From Bacteriovoracaceae bacterium (GTDB lineage Bacteria > Bdellovibrionota > Bacteriovoracia > Bacteriovoracales > Bacteriovoracaceae), in the NCBI GenBank assembly GCA_947448095.1, contig CANFNN010000039.1:1-14901 (forward strand): DNA of 14,901 nt, given 5' to 3'. The translations under genes and the position numbers were made by a program. Below, in pieces: positions 6,678 through 13,341 of the stretch (within the stretch, counting starts at the first letter, position 1; each line of letters opens with the position of its first letter). The notes beneath the pieces are model-generated. The model was not told the DNA's origin, did not search any database, and worked only from the letters and a program-made list of their open reading frames with translations.

Positions 6678-8648
6678 ATGTCACTTAAACCCTTGAATAT
6701 TAAATCAAAACTTTTGCCGGCACCCACTTCTGCCCCAAAATATGGCATTAGTATTAAAGACGCAAAGCAAAACGAAATCAAATTGGCCAATCCTAAGGCC
6801 ACGCGGTCATTGATTGCCCTGATGGATATGTCTGCCGTTAATGGCGGAGCTGCCTGTCACTGGGGTGGACCTTCGGCCATGACTGAGGCCTGGACGGCGT
6901 TGCATGCGATCATGTTTAAAGAAAAAAATTGGTTCGATAATTATAATTTCGTTAACGATATTGGCCACGCTGAAAACGGCATTTATGCTCTGAGAGCTGT
7001 CCTTGGTTATGGCGATTTAACGCTTGAAACTCTTAAAGGCTTTCGCTCGATGGGCTCAAAACTCACTGGTCACGGAGAGTCGCATCTCTACCCAGAAGGT
7101 GTTCTTCTTTCTAATGGACCTCTTGGTTCAGCTTTGCCTCAGTCTCAAGGACTGGCCTTGGCGGATAAACTCACAGGCAATAGTCGTGTCACTGTGGCGA
7201 GTGTTTCTGATGGAGCGGCAATGGAAGGCGAAGCTAAAGAAGCGTTTGCCGCGATTGCAGGTCTGGCCCACAAAGGAAAATTGAATCCTTTTGTGATGAT
7301 GGTCTCAGACAATAATACCAAGCTTGGCGGAAGAATTGATAAAGACGCTTATTCTATGCAGGGAACTTTTGATTCTTTTGCAGATCTAGGCTGGAACGTT
7401 ATTAAAGTCGAACACGCGCATGACTTGGCAGTGGTTTACCATAATGTAGAAGACGCGATTGCTAAGGCCAAAGCTGATCCTACTAAACCTGTGTGCCTAT
7501 GGCTTAAAACAGTCAAAGGCTTTGGCGTAAAGGCCACTGCCGATAGTTCTTCAGGTGGTCACGGTTTTCCGCTTAAGCCGCATGATGAAGGCATTCATGC
7601 TTTCTTAAAAGAAATCTGGGGCGAGGAAGCAGTTCCCGCCGAACTGACTTCTTGGGCTAACGACTTAACAGTTAAACCAGAAGTGAAAGCCTCAACTGGT
7701 CCTAAAAAAGATAAAATTCAAGTTGGTGTGGCCAAGGCGCTTATTCGTGCGGCCAAAGATGGATACCCAGTTTTTTCTGTCACAAGTGATTTGCAAAGCT
7801 CAACGGGAGTGAAGGCCTTTCACACAGAATTTCCTGATCATTACCTAGACGTTGGTGTGGCCGAATCTAATATGGTTTCGACGGCGATTGGTTTATCCAA
7901 ACTTGGCTATATTCCTTTCGTAGATACCTTTGCAGCTTTTGGTGTAACTAAAGGGAATCTTCCTTTGATCATGGCCTCATTGTCTCAAGCGCCTGTGATG
8001 GCAATTTTTTCTCACACTGGTTTTCAAGATGCTGCTGATGGAGCAAGTCATCAGTCACTCACTTATATGAGTGCACTGGCGAGCATTCCTCATTTGAATA
8101 TTGTGAATGTCGCCTCAGCTAAAGAAGCTGAAGAATATATTTATGCGGCCGTGAAAAAAACGGCTCAAGAGCGTGAAGCTGGCAAAGACGGAGAGTCTTA
8201 TATCTTCTTTGTAGGAAGAGAGAATTTTGCTCTCGAAGTGCAAGAGAACTTAAGCTATGACTTGCATAAGCCTCAAAAACTCACGGACGGAAAAAAAGCG
8301 GCGATCGTGGTTTCTGGCTCGCTTGTGGCCCATGCCCTGAAAGCGGCACAAACAGTTGGAGACGTAACTGTCATCAATCATAGTTTTGTGAATCACTCGG
8401 ATTTTGCGCAGATTGCAAAATGGATCAAAGAATCAGGCTCAAAACTAGTGACAGTTGAGGATCATCAGCTAGTTGGCGGAATGGGTGCTCAATTGATTCA
8501 TCAATTAAAACTTTTAGGCTCAGACTTTAAGGCAACCAGTCTCGCGATTAAGGGTGAGTTCGGGCAGAGTGCTTATAGTGCGGATGAATTGTATGCTAAG
8601 CACCATGTGGATTCTTCTGCTATCATTAGTGCCATTCAATCACTTTAA
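6678..8648 (+). CDS. tkt: Transketolase-family thiamine diphosphate enzyme
   Basis: A 656-residue cytosolic enzyme, near the usual 660, that moves two-carbon ketol units between sugar phosphates in the pentose phosphate pathway. The ATG at 6678 is chosen over an in-frame GTG at 6669 because AAGG lies 8 nt before it. The N-terminal thiamine diphosphate domain has His61, GHAEN with His97, SNGPLGSA at 145-152, the cofactor metal motif SDGAAMEGEAKEA (177-189) with Asn212, and GGHGFPL with His295. The middle domain has the catalytic Glu396 in GVAESNM, the DGASHQ motif (Asp454, His458) and Arg514 in VGREN. These match E. coli TktA H26, H66, N185, H261, E411, D469, H473 and R520. The usual GDG is SDG, and I see no counterpart of the phosphate-binding Arg358, so the donor range may differ. 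It heads a unit with csbD-like and cysK genes. Confidence 0.88.
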   Translation: MSLKPLNIKSKLLPAPTSAPKYGISIKDAKQNEIKLANPKATRSLIALMDMSAVNGGAACHWGGPSAMTEAWTALHAIMFKEKNWFDNYNFVNDIGHAENGIYALRAVLGYGDLTLETLKGFRSMGSKLTGHGESHLYPEGVLLSNGPLGSALPQSQGLALADKLTGNSRVTVASVSDGAAMEGEAKEAFAAIAGLAHKGKLNPFVMMVSDNNTKLGGRIDKDAYSMQGTFDSFADLGWNVIKVEHAHDLAVVYHNVEDAIAKAKADPTKPVCLWLKTVKGFGVKATADSSSGGHGFPLKPHDEGIHAFLKEIWGEEAVPAELTSWANDLTVKPEVKASTGPKKDKIQVGVAKALIRAAKDGYPVFSVTSDLQSSTGVKAFHTEFPDHYLDVGVAESNMVSTAIGLSKLGYIPFVDTFAAFGVTKGNLPLIMASLSQAPVMAIFSHTGFQDAADGASHQSLTYMSALASIPHLNIVNVASAKEAEEYIYAAVKKTAQEREAGKDGESYIFFVGRENFALEVQENLSYDLHKPQKLTDGKKAAIVVSGSLVAHALKAAQTVGDVTVINHSFVNHSDFAQIAKWIKESGSKLVTVEDHQLVGGMGAQLIHQLKLLGSDFKATSLAIKGEFGQSAYSADELYAKHHVDSSAIISAIQSL

Positions 8649-8663
8649 ACATAAGGACCGTTT

Positions 8664-8963
8664 GTGATTAACAAAGATGTGATTTTAGGAAAATGGAAAG
8701 AAATCTCTGGCGAAGCTCAAAAGAAATGGGGAGAGATTACTGAAAATGATCTGGAAAAAGTTAAAGGCAATATGAATGCTCTGGTTGGTCTTGTAGAGCA
8801 AAAGCTTGGTGTTTCAAAAGAAGATGCTCAGAAAAAAGTAGAAGAACTTTTAGGCAAAATTGCTCAGCATGACCTTAAAGGGAAAGCCGAAGCGACTGCA
8901 GGAAAAGTTTTAGAAACTGCCAATGTGATTTTAGACGTTTTAAAAGATAAAATGAAAAAGTAG
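8664..8963 (+). CDS. CsbD-like stress protein with C-terminal extension
   Basis: A 99-residue, highly charged, helical protein with no membrane segment. Residues 1-63 show the CsbD pattern: NKDVILGKWKEISGEAQKKWGEITENDLEKVKGN, then LVGLVEQKLGVSKEDAQKKVEELL. CsbD proteins are abundant small proteins made under general stress in many bacteria, and their molecular role is unclear. Typical members are 60-70 residues; here about 35 residues of amphipathic helix (QHDLKGKAEATAGKVLETAN) follow and look like a partial repeat of the same LKGK-type unit. The start is a GTG with AAGGA about 6 nt upstream. It lies 15 nt after the transketolase gene and 5 nt before cysK, so it is almost certainly co-transcribed with both. 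Confidence 0.85.
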   Translation: MINKDVILGKWKEISGEAQKKWGEITENDLEKVKGNMNALVGLVEQKLGVSKEDAQKKVEELLGKIAQHDLKGKAEATAGKVLETANVILDVLKDKMKK

Positions 8964-8968
8964 TTTTT

Positions 8969-9895
8969 ATGAAATATGAATCCATCCTTGGTGTTATTGG
9001 AAATACCCCGCACGTAAAGCTGAATAAGCTTTTCTCAAATCATGCGGGAGAAGTCTGGATGAAGCTTGAAAGACAAAATCCAGGAGCAAGCATCAAGGAC
9101 CGGATTGCGCTGTCAATGATTGAAGAAGCCGAAAAGCGCGGGGATCTCAAAAAAGGCATGACTATTATTGAGCCGACTTCCGGGAATACGGGAATTGGTC
9201 TGGCCCTGGTGTGTGCTGTGAAAGGCTACAGTCTTGTGATTGTTATGCCTGAGAGCATGACCATTGAGCGCAGAAAAATTATGGCCTCTTACGGAGCGAA
9301 GTTAGAATTAACTCCCAAAGAAAAAGGCATGAAGGGCGCTATTGAAAGAGCACGCGAACTTGTCGCTGCGACATCGAACGCCTGGATGCCGATGCAATTT
9401 GAAAATAAAGACAATTTAAAAGTTCATACAGAAACTACTGCTCAAGAAATTATCAATGATTTTCCTGATGGCCTTGATTATCTCATTACAGGTGTGGGCA
9501 CGGGTGGGCATTTAACGGCCGTTGGAAAAGTGCTTAAAGAAAAATTTGGCACTAAAATCATCGCAGTTGAGCCGGCCGATTCTCCGGTTCTCTCAGGTGG
9601 AAATCCTGGCCCCCATGCACTACAAGGTATTGGCGCTGGTTTTATTCCAAGTATTGTTGACCGCTCAGTCATTGATGATGTGGTCACAATCACTAAGGAT
9701 GAAGCCTTTCTCATGGCCCAATTATCAGCTAAAGAAGAAGGGATTTTTATTGGAATTTCTTCGGGAGCTTCTTTAGCTGCGGTTCAAAAATACCTGCCAA
9801 AGGTCGGGCCCAAAGCGAAAATTCTGACGTTTTGTTATGATACGGGCGAAAGATATCTTTCTGTGCCTGGGTTATTTGAAACTCCACAGAGCTAA
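8969..9895 (+). CDS. cysK: Cysteine synthase (O-acetylserine sulfhydrylase)
   Basis: A 308-residue cytosolic pyridoxal-phosphate enzyme that makes L-cysteine from O-acetylserine and sulfide. The signatures are complete: NPGASIKDR with the cofactor-binding Lys43, the substrate loop TSGNTG (70-75), the phosphate-binding GVGTGG (175-180), QGIGAGFIP (219-227), GISSGAS (262-268) and the C-terminal DTGERYLS (291-298). The length fits CysK rather than cystathionine beta-synthase, and QGIGAGFIP with GERYLS favours CysK/CysM-type synthases. It follows the csbD-like gene by 5 nt and has no clear ribosome site, so it is probably translated by coupling. It ends one base before the stop of the convergent metalloprotease gene, with no terminator between them. 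Confidence 0.93.
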   Translation: MKYESILGVIGNTPHVKLNKLFSNHAGEVWMKLERQNPGASIKDRIALSMIEEAEKRGDLKKGMTIIEPTSGNTGIGLALVCAVKGYSLVIVMPESMTIERRKIMASYGAKLELTPKEKGMKGAIERARELVAATSNAWMPMQFENKDNLKVHTETTAQEIINDFPDGLDYLITGVGTGGHLTAVGKVLKEKFGTKIIAVEPADSPVLSGGNPGPHALQGIGAGFIPSIVDRSVIDDVVTITKDEAFLMAQLSAKEEGIFIGISSGASLAAVQKYLPKVGPKAKILTFCYDTGERYLSVPGLFETPQS

Positions 9896-9896
9896 A

Positions 9897-10742
9897 TTAT
9901 TCACAAGCTTCTAGACCTTTGAGACTCCATTCTCCACCTGAAAGCATTGCAGGAATGATTTTGGTCGTGATGATCTTTCGACTACAATCTCTGAATCCAT
10001 AAAAAAATGTATCATTCACAGATGTTCGAGCGCGGCAGTAGCTCATGACGTCGTCTCGTGACGGCGAGGTAGCACAACAGGCCTGCTGTTCTTGGTAGCT
10101 CATTCCCTCTTTTTGGCACTGCTTAGTGGTGTGATCAAGATAGAGAGTGTGGCCCACTTCATGGATCAGCTCATCCACGACTCTGGCATCAGTCACAAAC
10201 TCAACGTCTCCTCCGTCGGGAAGACCCCAAGCTATTTCCATAGGGTTTTCTGTTACGGCAACTCTTCCACTGGCAAATCCTAAACCGTCAAATTGCGCTC
10301 CTGTAATCACCACCAAAGAATCTAGATTACTCATATCGATTTCAGGCGTTGCTTTTGACTGAACATAAACTTCATTAAGAATATTCATACCTATATTATC
10401 GTAGTACCAAAGCCGCTGAAGGCGAGTGTGATCAGTGACGTATTCCTGGCGATACTCAGGGAAGTCTTGAATGTTATGCTTGAAAGGGATGAGGGTCTTA
10501 GAGACAGTATTGATTTTCAGTGCGCTTCCTGTGGCCTCAAAAAAGCGTTTTTCAAAAAGTTTTTGGATTCGGTCTAAATCCTTCATCTGGTAGTAGTCAC
10601 CGTAATAAACCAAACCAATATTTAAAACGGGTTCAGCTCGTTTTTTATAAAACTTGGGCATCATGCCTGAAGCAAGGGAGTCATCCTCCGCAAAAGTAGA
10701 GAGGGAGAGTAAGCACAAAATAAGCGCGAATAATTTATTCAT
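9897..10742 (-). CDS. Exported metzincin-like zinc metalloprotease
   Basis: A 281-residue protein with a signal peptide (MNKLFALILCLLSLSTFA, probable cut after Ala18). The zinc site is HEVGHTLYLDH, giving His194, Glu195 (the base), His198 and His204 in the HExxHxxxxxH pattern; DDVMSYC at 231-236 looks like the Met-turn (Met233) of metzincins. The usual Gly after the second His is replaced (HTLYLDH rather than HxxGxxH). Six cysteines remain in the mature part (209, 222, 223, 236, 253, 280), likely as disulfides around the active site, which suits a periplasmic or secreted enzyme. I do not recognise the exact family; archaemetzincins share a Cys-rich stretch after the third His but do not align closely. 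No ribosome site is visible and the -10 lies 7 nt before the ATG, so the mRNA may be leaderless. Confidence 0.8.
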   Translation of the reverse strand: MNKLFALILCLLSLSTFAEDDSLASGMMPKFYKKRAEPVLNIGLVYYGDYYQMKDLDRIQKLFEKRFFEATGSALKINTVSKTLIPFKHNIQDFPEYRQEYVTDHTRLQRLWYYDNIGMNILNEVYVQSKATPEIDMSNLDSLVVITGAQFDGLGFASGRVAVTENPMEIAWGLPDGGDVEFVTDARVVDELIHEVGHTLYLDHTTKQCQKEGMSYQEQQACCATSPSRDDVMSYCRARTSVNDTFFYGFRDCSRKIITTKIIPAMLSGGEWSLKGLEACE

Positions 10743-10749
10743 AGATGGG

Positions 10750-10779
10750 ATTTTAGCAGGCTATGATCTCGAAAGTCAG
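10750..10779 (-). promoter_or_regulatory. Promoter for the metalloprotease gene, probably leaderless
   Basis: On the minus strand CTGACT (10774-10779; 4 of 6) and TAAAAT (10750-10755; 5 of 6) are 18 bp apart. Only seven bases separate the -10 from the ATG, so transcription should begin at or next to the start codon, which agrees with the lack of a ribosome site. Confidence 0.5.
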
Positions 10780-10840
10780 AGACGTGTATATTTGGTGAGG
10801 CCTGTTTAGCTTTTAGACAGGAAGCTCTAAGGTCTTGATA

Positions 10841-11311
10841 CTAGCTGCACCAGCCAGCAATAATGATCCGTTTCCCCTCAAGGACTTGATGGATTTTATG
10901 TTCAAACCCATAGATCCCGGTGAGAAAAAGAATGATACCCCCCATAGAGGGAGTAGGAAGTTGAACAAACTGATCAATACCTTTTTGGCGAATACCGAGC
11001 CGCCCCCCTTTGACATCACTAGTGGTCAAAGAAAGTGAGAAGGCAAACACTCTGGAGCCATCATCATGCCAGATGCCGTCTTCTTCCCAGTCGTTCTTGG
11101 CATCTCGAATGCTTATGATGAATTCGATACTTTCAAAGTCATGATATTCGCTCAGATATTGAAAAAGTCTTCCGCCTTTGGCGGTGAGTTTTTGAAACTC
11201 ATCATCCAGAGCTGGCCAGTTTTCAGAGGTGATGAAATTTCGGATTTCCTCGCTAAGAGGAAAATAGCTCTGGTGATAGCCGTTTTGAAAAAGCTCCGGG
11301 CGCTTAAGCAT
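10841..11311 (-). CDS. 2-oxoglutarate/Fe(II)-dependent oxygenase (prolyl-hydroxylase-like)
   Basis: A 156-residue soluble protein with the compact double-stranded beta-helix pattern of this superfamily. The iron ligands are His82 and Asp84 (WHDDGS) and His138 (FEHKIHQV); Arg148 in EGKR would bind 2-oxoglutarate. Between them are SLSLTT, GGRLGIR and the GGIILF strand, as in prolyl-4-hydroxylase/PKHD-type enzymes. Such enzymes use oxygen and 2-oxoglutarate to hydroxylate or demethylate proteins, nucleic acids or small molecules; the substrate here cannot be told. It is short, essentially the bare core with a helical N-terminus. Its ATG overlaps the end of the radical SAM gene by 8 nt, with GGAAG as ribosome site, so translation is coupled. 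It is the last gene of a three-gene unit. Confidence 0.82.
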   Translation of the reverse strand: MLKRPELFQNGYHQSYFPLSEEIRNFITSENWPALDDEFQKLTAKGGRLFQYLSEYHDFESIEFIISIRDAKNDWEEDGIWHDDGSRVFAFSLSLTTSDVKGGRLGIRQKGIDQFVQLPTPSMGGIILFLTGIYGFEHKIHQVLEGKRIIIAGWCS

Positions 11312-12320
11312 GCTCTTCCATACAAAAATAGATCGCTGGTTCTTGAACGCCGTATTTTAGAGCGAGCTCCTTAACAGTGTTCATCATCCACATGCGCATC
11401 GGATGGTTATAGCGGACTTTGTTATCAAAGCTTTTTACCATGGGAGTTGAGTGCAGGGGAGAGTCGGGATAGTTTCTTTCGACCTCTCTATAAACATCTT
11501 TGGTAAAGCGCACTACACCCATAGACAGATAACTTAAGGCCTTGGTTAGGTGGAGACTCTGCATTGTCTCTAAGAGTTCTTCATATTGAATTTTAAATTG
11601 ATCCTGATAAATAATGGGATCAAAGTGGGCGGCGAGAGTGAAGCCTAATTTATTTAACTCATCCATGGTCTTAAGCCGACTTTGAGTTGATGGGGTTTTG
11701 AGATCAATCAGTTTTCCCATTTTTTGAGGAGAGAGAGAAAAACTAATGATGAAGTTGGGTAGGGGCTCTAATAGAATCAGTTCTTTAATATTCACTGATT
11801 TGGTTCTTAATTCAATAATGGCGCGCGGGTTTTTGCGGCAAAACGCATGATACAGCTCGAGCTCTCCTGTCAGGTGAGTCAAAGCAAGCGAGTCAGAAAA
11901 TTCTCCTGCATGAAACCAGACTCTTGAGTCGGGATTCTCCTCAAGAGTTTTTTGCATCTCGGAAATAATCTCTTCATGGTTAATGAATAAGACAATGTCA
12001 GGTGTATTAAAATAGCCCTGAAGGTAGCAGTACTGGCATTCATAGATGCAGTTATAAGCATGAATAAAATAATAATGAGGCTCACCCAGTTGCCCGTATG
12101 CATCCGGAGCAAGTTTTAGAAGTTGCCCTTTTTTTTCTGCCAGAAATAAATTCAGGGAATCGCGTTTATGAAGGTAAGGCTTTTTACTTTGCCCCCAGAT
12201 CTCATCATAGCTTTTTAGTGTGATGGGTTCTCGTTTGACTTTGGCCAAGATACTCTTAACCCTTGGAGTCTCGATTAAATTTTCTTCCACATAGACTTTA
12301 TTCCACATGGATATTGCCAT
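11304..12320 (-). CDS. Spore-photoproduct-lyase-family radical SAM protein
   Basis: A 338-residue radical SAM enzyme. CIYECQYCYLQGY holds the three cysteines for the [4Fe-4S] cluster (91, 95, 98), the same numbers as in B. subtilis SplB (342 aa), and Tyr97 and Tyr99, which relay the hydrogen atom in SplB, are also present. Similarity continues as WFHAGEFSDSLALTHLT (135-151), SFSLSPQ (193-199), the LAAHFDPIIY strand (229-238) and a C-terminal AIYFCMEE. The position of the SplB hydrogen-donor Cys141 appears to be Glu140, so classical spore-photoproduct repair is unlikely. Nothing in the window points to sporulation. The gene overlaps the nucleosidase-like gene upstream by 23 nt (11 nt if the second Met, at 12308, is the start) and the oxygenase gene downstream by 8 nt, implying a dedicated pathway. 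The substrate is unknown. Confidence 0.85.
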   Translation of the reverse strand: MAISMWNKVYVEENLIETPRVKSILAKVKREPITLKSYDEIWGQSKKPYLHKRDSLNLFLAEKKGQLLKLAPDAYGQLGEPHYYFIHAYNCIYECQYCYLQGYFNTPDIVLFINHEEIISEMQKTLEENPDSRVWFHAGEFSDSLALTHLTGELELYHAFCRKNPRAIIELRTKSVNIKELILLEPLPNFIISFSLSPQKMGKLIDLKTPSTQSRLKTMDELNKLGFTLAAHFDPIIYQDQFKIQYEELLETMQSLHLTKALSYLSMGVVRFTKDVYREVERNYPDSPLHSTPMVKSFDNKVRYNHPMRMWMMNTVKELALKYGVQEPAIYFCMEEHA

Positions 12321-13305
12321 TTCTCAGATCTAAAAAAGGCCCGAGATTAAGATCTTTAAGATGTTTTAATTTTTGCTCAAGCTCATCCGTATTTGAGACT
12401 TGAAAGCTCACTTTGACTTCTGGGCTCTCCCAAGAGGCATCAGTTTGGAGAGTGATGCCCTGCCTTTCAAAGGGAGTTTTCCAAAGTAAAAGACCCATAT
12501 CGAGCTTCTCTTTTAAAGGATCAAGCCTTCCTTCCATAAAGTTCAAGAGAGCTTTGGTTTTCATCTTGGAAGATGTGGCTTCCGCTCTGATGGCTTCAAT
12601 GGGAAGACTCGCAAGAACTTCTTCAGGGCTCAGTTCATCGCGAAGGCAGATTTTTTTGAGGAGTTGCTCAAATTGGTGCTGAGTAGTGAACGTGAAATGA
12701 AATCCTTCTAATTTGAATAAGTCAGGAATTTCTTTTTCATTATGAATAATGCTTTTTAAATATTGGGCCAAAAGCTGGGACCATTCTTGAGCTTTTTCTT
12801 TCACCACTTCACAAGCTCCAAGGCTACCTGCTTGATCTGAAATGAGTTTAAAGGAACTAAAATGAGTATTGTGTGTTTTGGCGGCCATCGCTACACCCCA
12901 GGCCTCACGGTCCACAAGGTTCGCAATTCCTGTTAACGGCAGTGCTCTTTCAGGGGAGAGAATTCTTTCAAAGCTCGTCACACAGTCTAGACCCTTATCT
13001 GAGCTTTTATAGGATTTGAACTGAGGCTTGCCGTCAATCACGAGATAAACGGATCTTATAGGATGGATTGATCCCACAGGGTATTCAGGGTCAAGGGCCC
13101 CCGCAATTCCAAGATTAATGACGGAGAGAAATTTTTTGGAGCCAAGGATTGAGGCCGTAGCAGTCGCGGCTTCAAAGGGGCCTTCGCCGGTGATTAAACA
13201 CACGAGATTCTCACCTTCAAAGACTTGAGAGCTTACACGCTTAAGGTTGAATAATTCGATGACACCCTGGGCTTCACCCAGATGCGCCATTGTGATAAGA
13301 TGCAT
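12298..13305 (-). CDS. Purine-nucleosidase-like protein fused to an unknown C-terminal domain
   Basis: A 335-residue protein in two parts. Residues 1-185 follow the nucleoside phosphorylase/MTA-SAH nucleosidase fold: LITGEGPFEAATATA, VINLGIAGAL (63-71), VDREAWGVAMA (131-141) and LISDQAG (154-160). Glu11, Glu134 and Asp157 occupy the places of the catalytic Glu12, Glu174 and Asp197 of E. coli MTA/SAH nucleosidase, so hydrolysis of an adenosine-type nucleoside is plausible. Futalosine-hydrolase-like members look similar. Residues 195-335 are a mixed helical and strand region (LEGFHFTFTTQHQFEQLLKK, EAIRAEATSSKMKTKALLNF) that I do not recognise and that normal nucleosidases of about 230 residues lack. 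It heads the unit with the radical SAM and oxygenase genes. No ribosome site precedes the ATG, and the -10 lies six bases before it, suggesting a leaderless mRNA. Confidence 0.78.
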   Translation of the reverse strand: MHLITMAHLGEAQGVIELFNLKRVSSQVFEGENLVCLITGEGPFEAATATASILGSKKFLSVINLGIAGALDPEYPVGSIHPIRSVYLVIDGKPQFKSYKSSDKGLDCVTSFERILSPERALPLTGIANLVDREAWGVAMAAKTHNTHFSSFKLISDQAGSLGACEVVKEKAQEWSQLLAQYLKSIIHNEKEIPDLFKLEGFHFTFTTQHQFEQLLKKICLRDELSPEEVLASLPIEAIRAEATSSKMKTKALLNFMEGRLDPLKEKLDMGLLLWKTPFERQGITLQTDASWESPEVKVSFQVSNTDELEQKLKHLKDLNLGPFLDLRNGNIHVE

Positions 13306-13319
13306 TTCTGCAATATAGC
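13290..13319 (+). promoter_or_regulatory. Candidate promoter for the aldo/keto reductase unit
   Basis: TTGTGA (13290-13295) and TATAGC (13314-13319) are 18 bp apart, each matching consensus in 4 of 6 positions. AATATA (13312-13317) is an overlapping alternative -10. The leader before the ATG at 13341 would be only about 15 nt. The -35 lies inside the start of the divergent nucleosidase-like gene. Confidence 0.4.
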
Positions 13320-13341
13320 GACAAAGGGAACTTTTAGTCCA
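13312..13341 (-). promoter_or_regulatory. Promoter for the nucleosidase/radical SAM/oxygenase unit
   Basis: On the minus strand TGGACT (13336-13341; 4 of 6) and TATATT (13312-13317; 5 of 6) are separated by 18 bp. Six bases lie between the -10 and the ATG, which predicts a leaderless transcript. The -10 shares its bases with the plus-strand -10, so the two divergent units may compete for polymerase. Confidence 0.5.

Noticed and set aside
9478..9776. Open frames on both strands inside cysK
   Set aside because: They are shadows of the strong cysK frame, with no motif or ribosome site of their own.
10801..10821. CCTGTTTA/TAGACAGG hairpin after the oxygenase gene as terminator
   Set aside because: The stem has a mismatch on the relevant minus strand and no T run follows, so I do not call it a terminator.
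10813..11374. Plus- and minus-strand frames overlapping the oxygenase gene
   Set aside because: The oxygenase frame has complete HxD...H...R motifs and is coupled to the upstream gene; the others have no recognisable content.
11304..12320. Genuine spore photoproduct lyase
   Set aside because: The catalytic Cys position is apparently Glu and nothing points to a spore former; the name is used only for the family.
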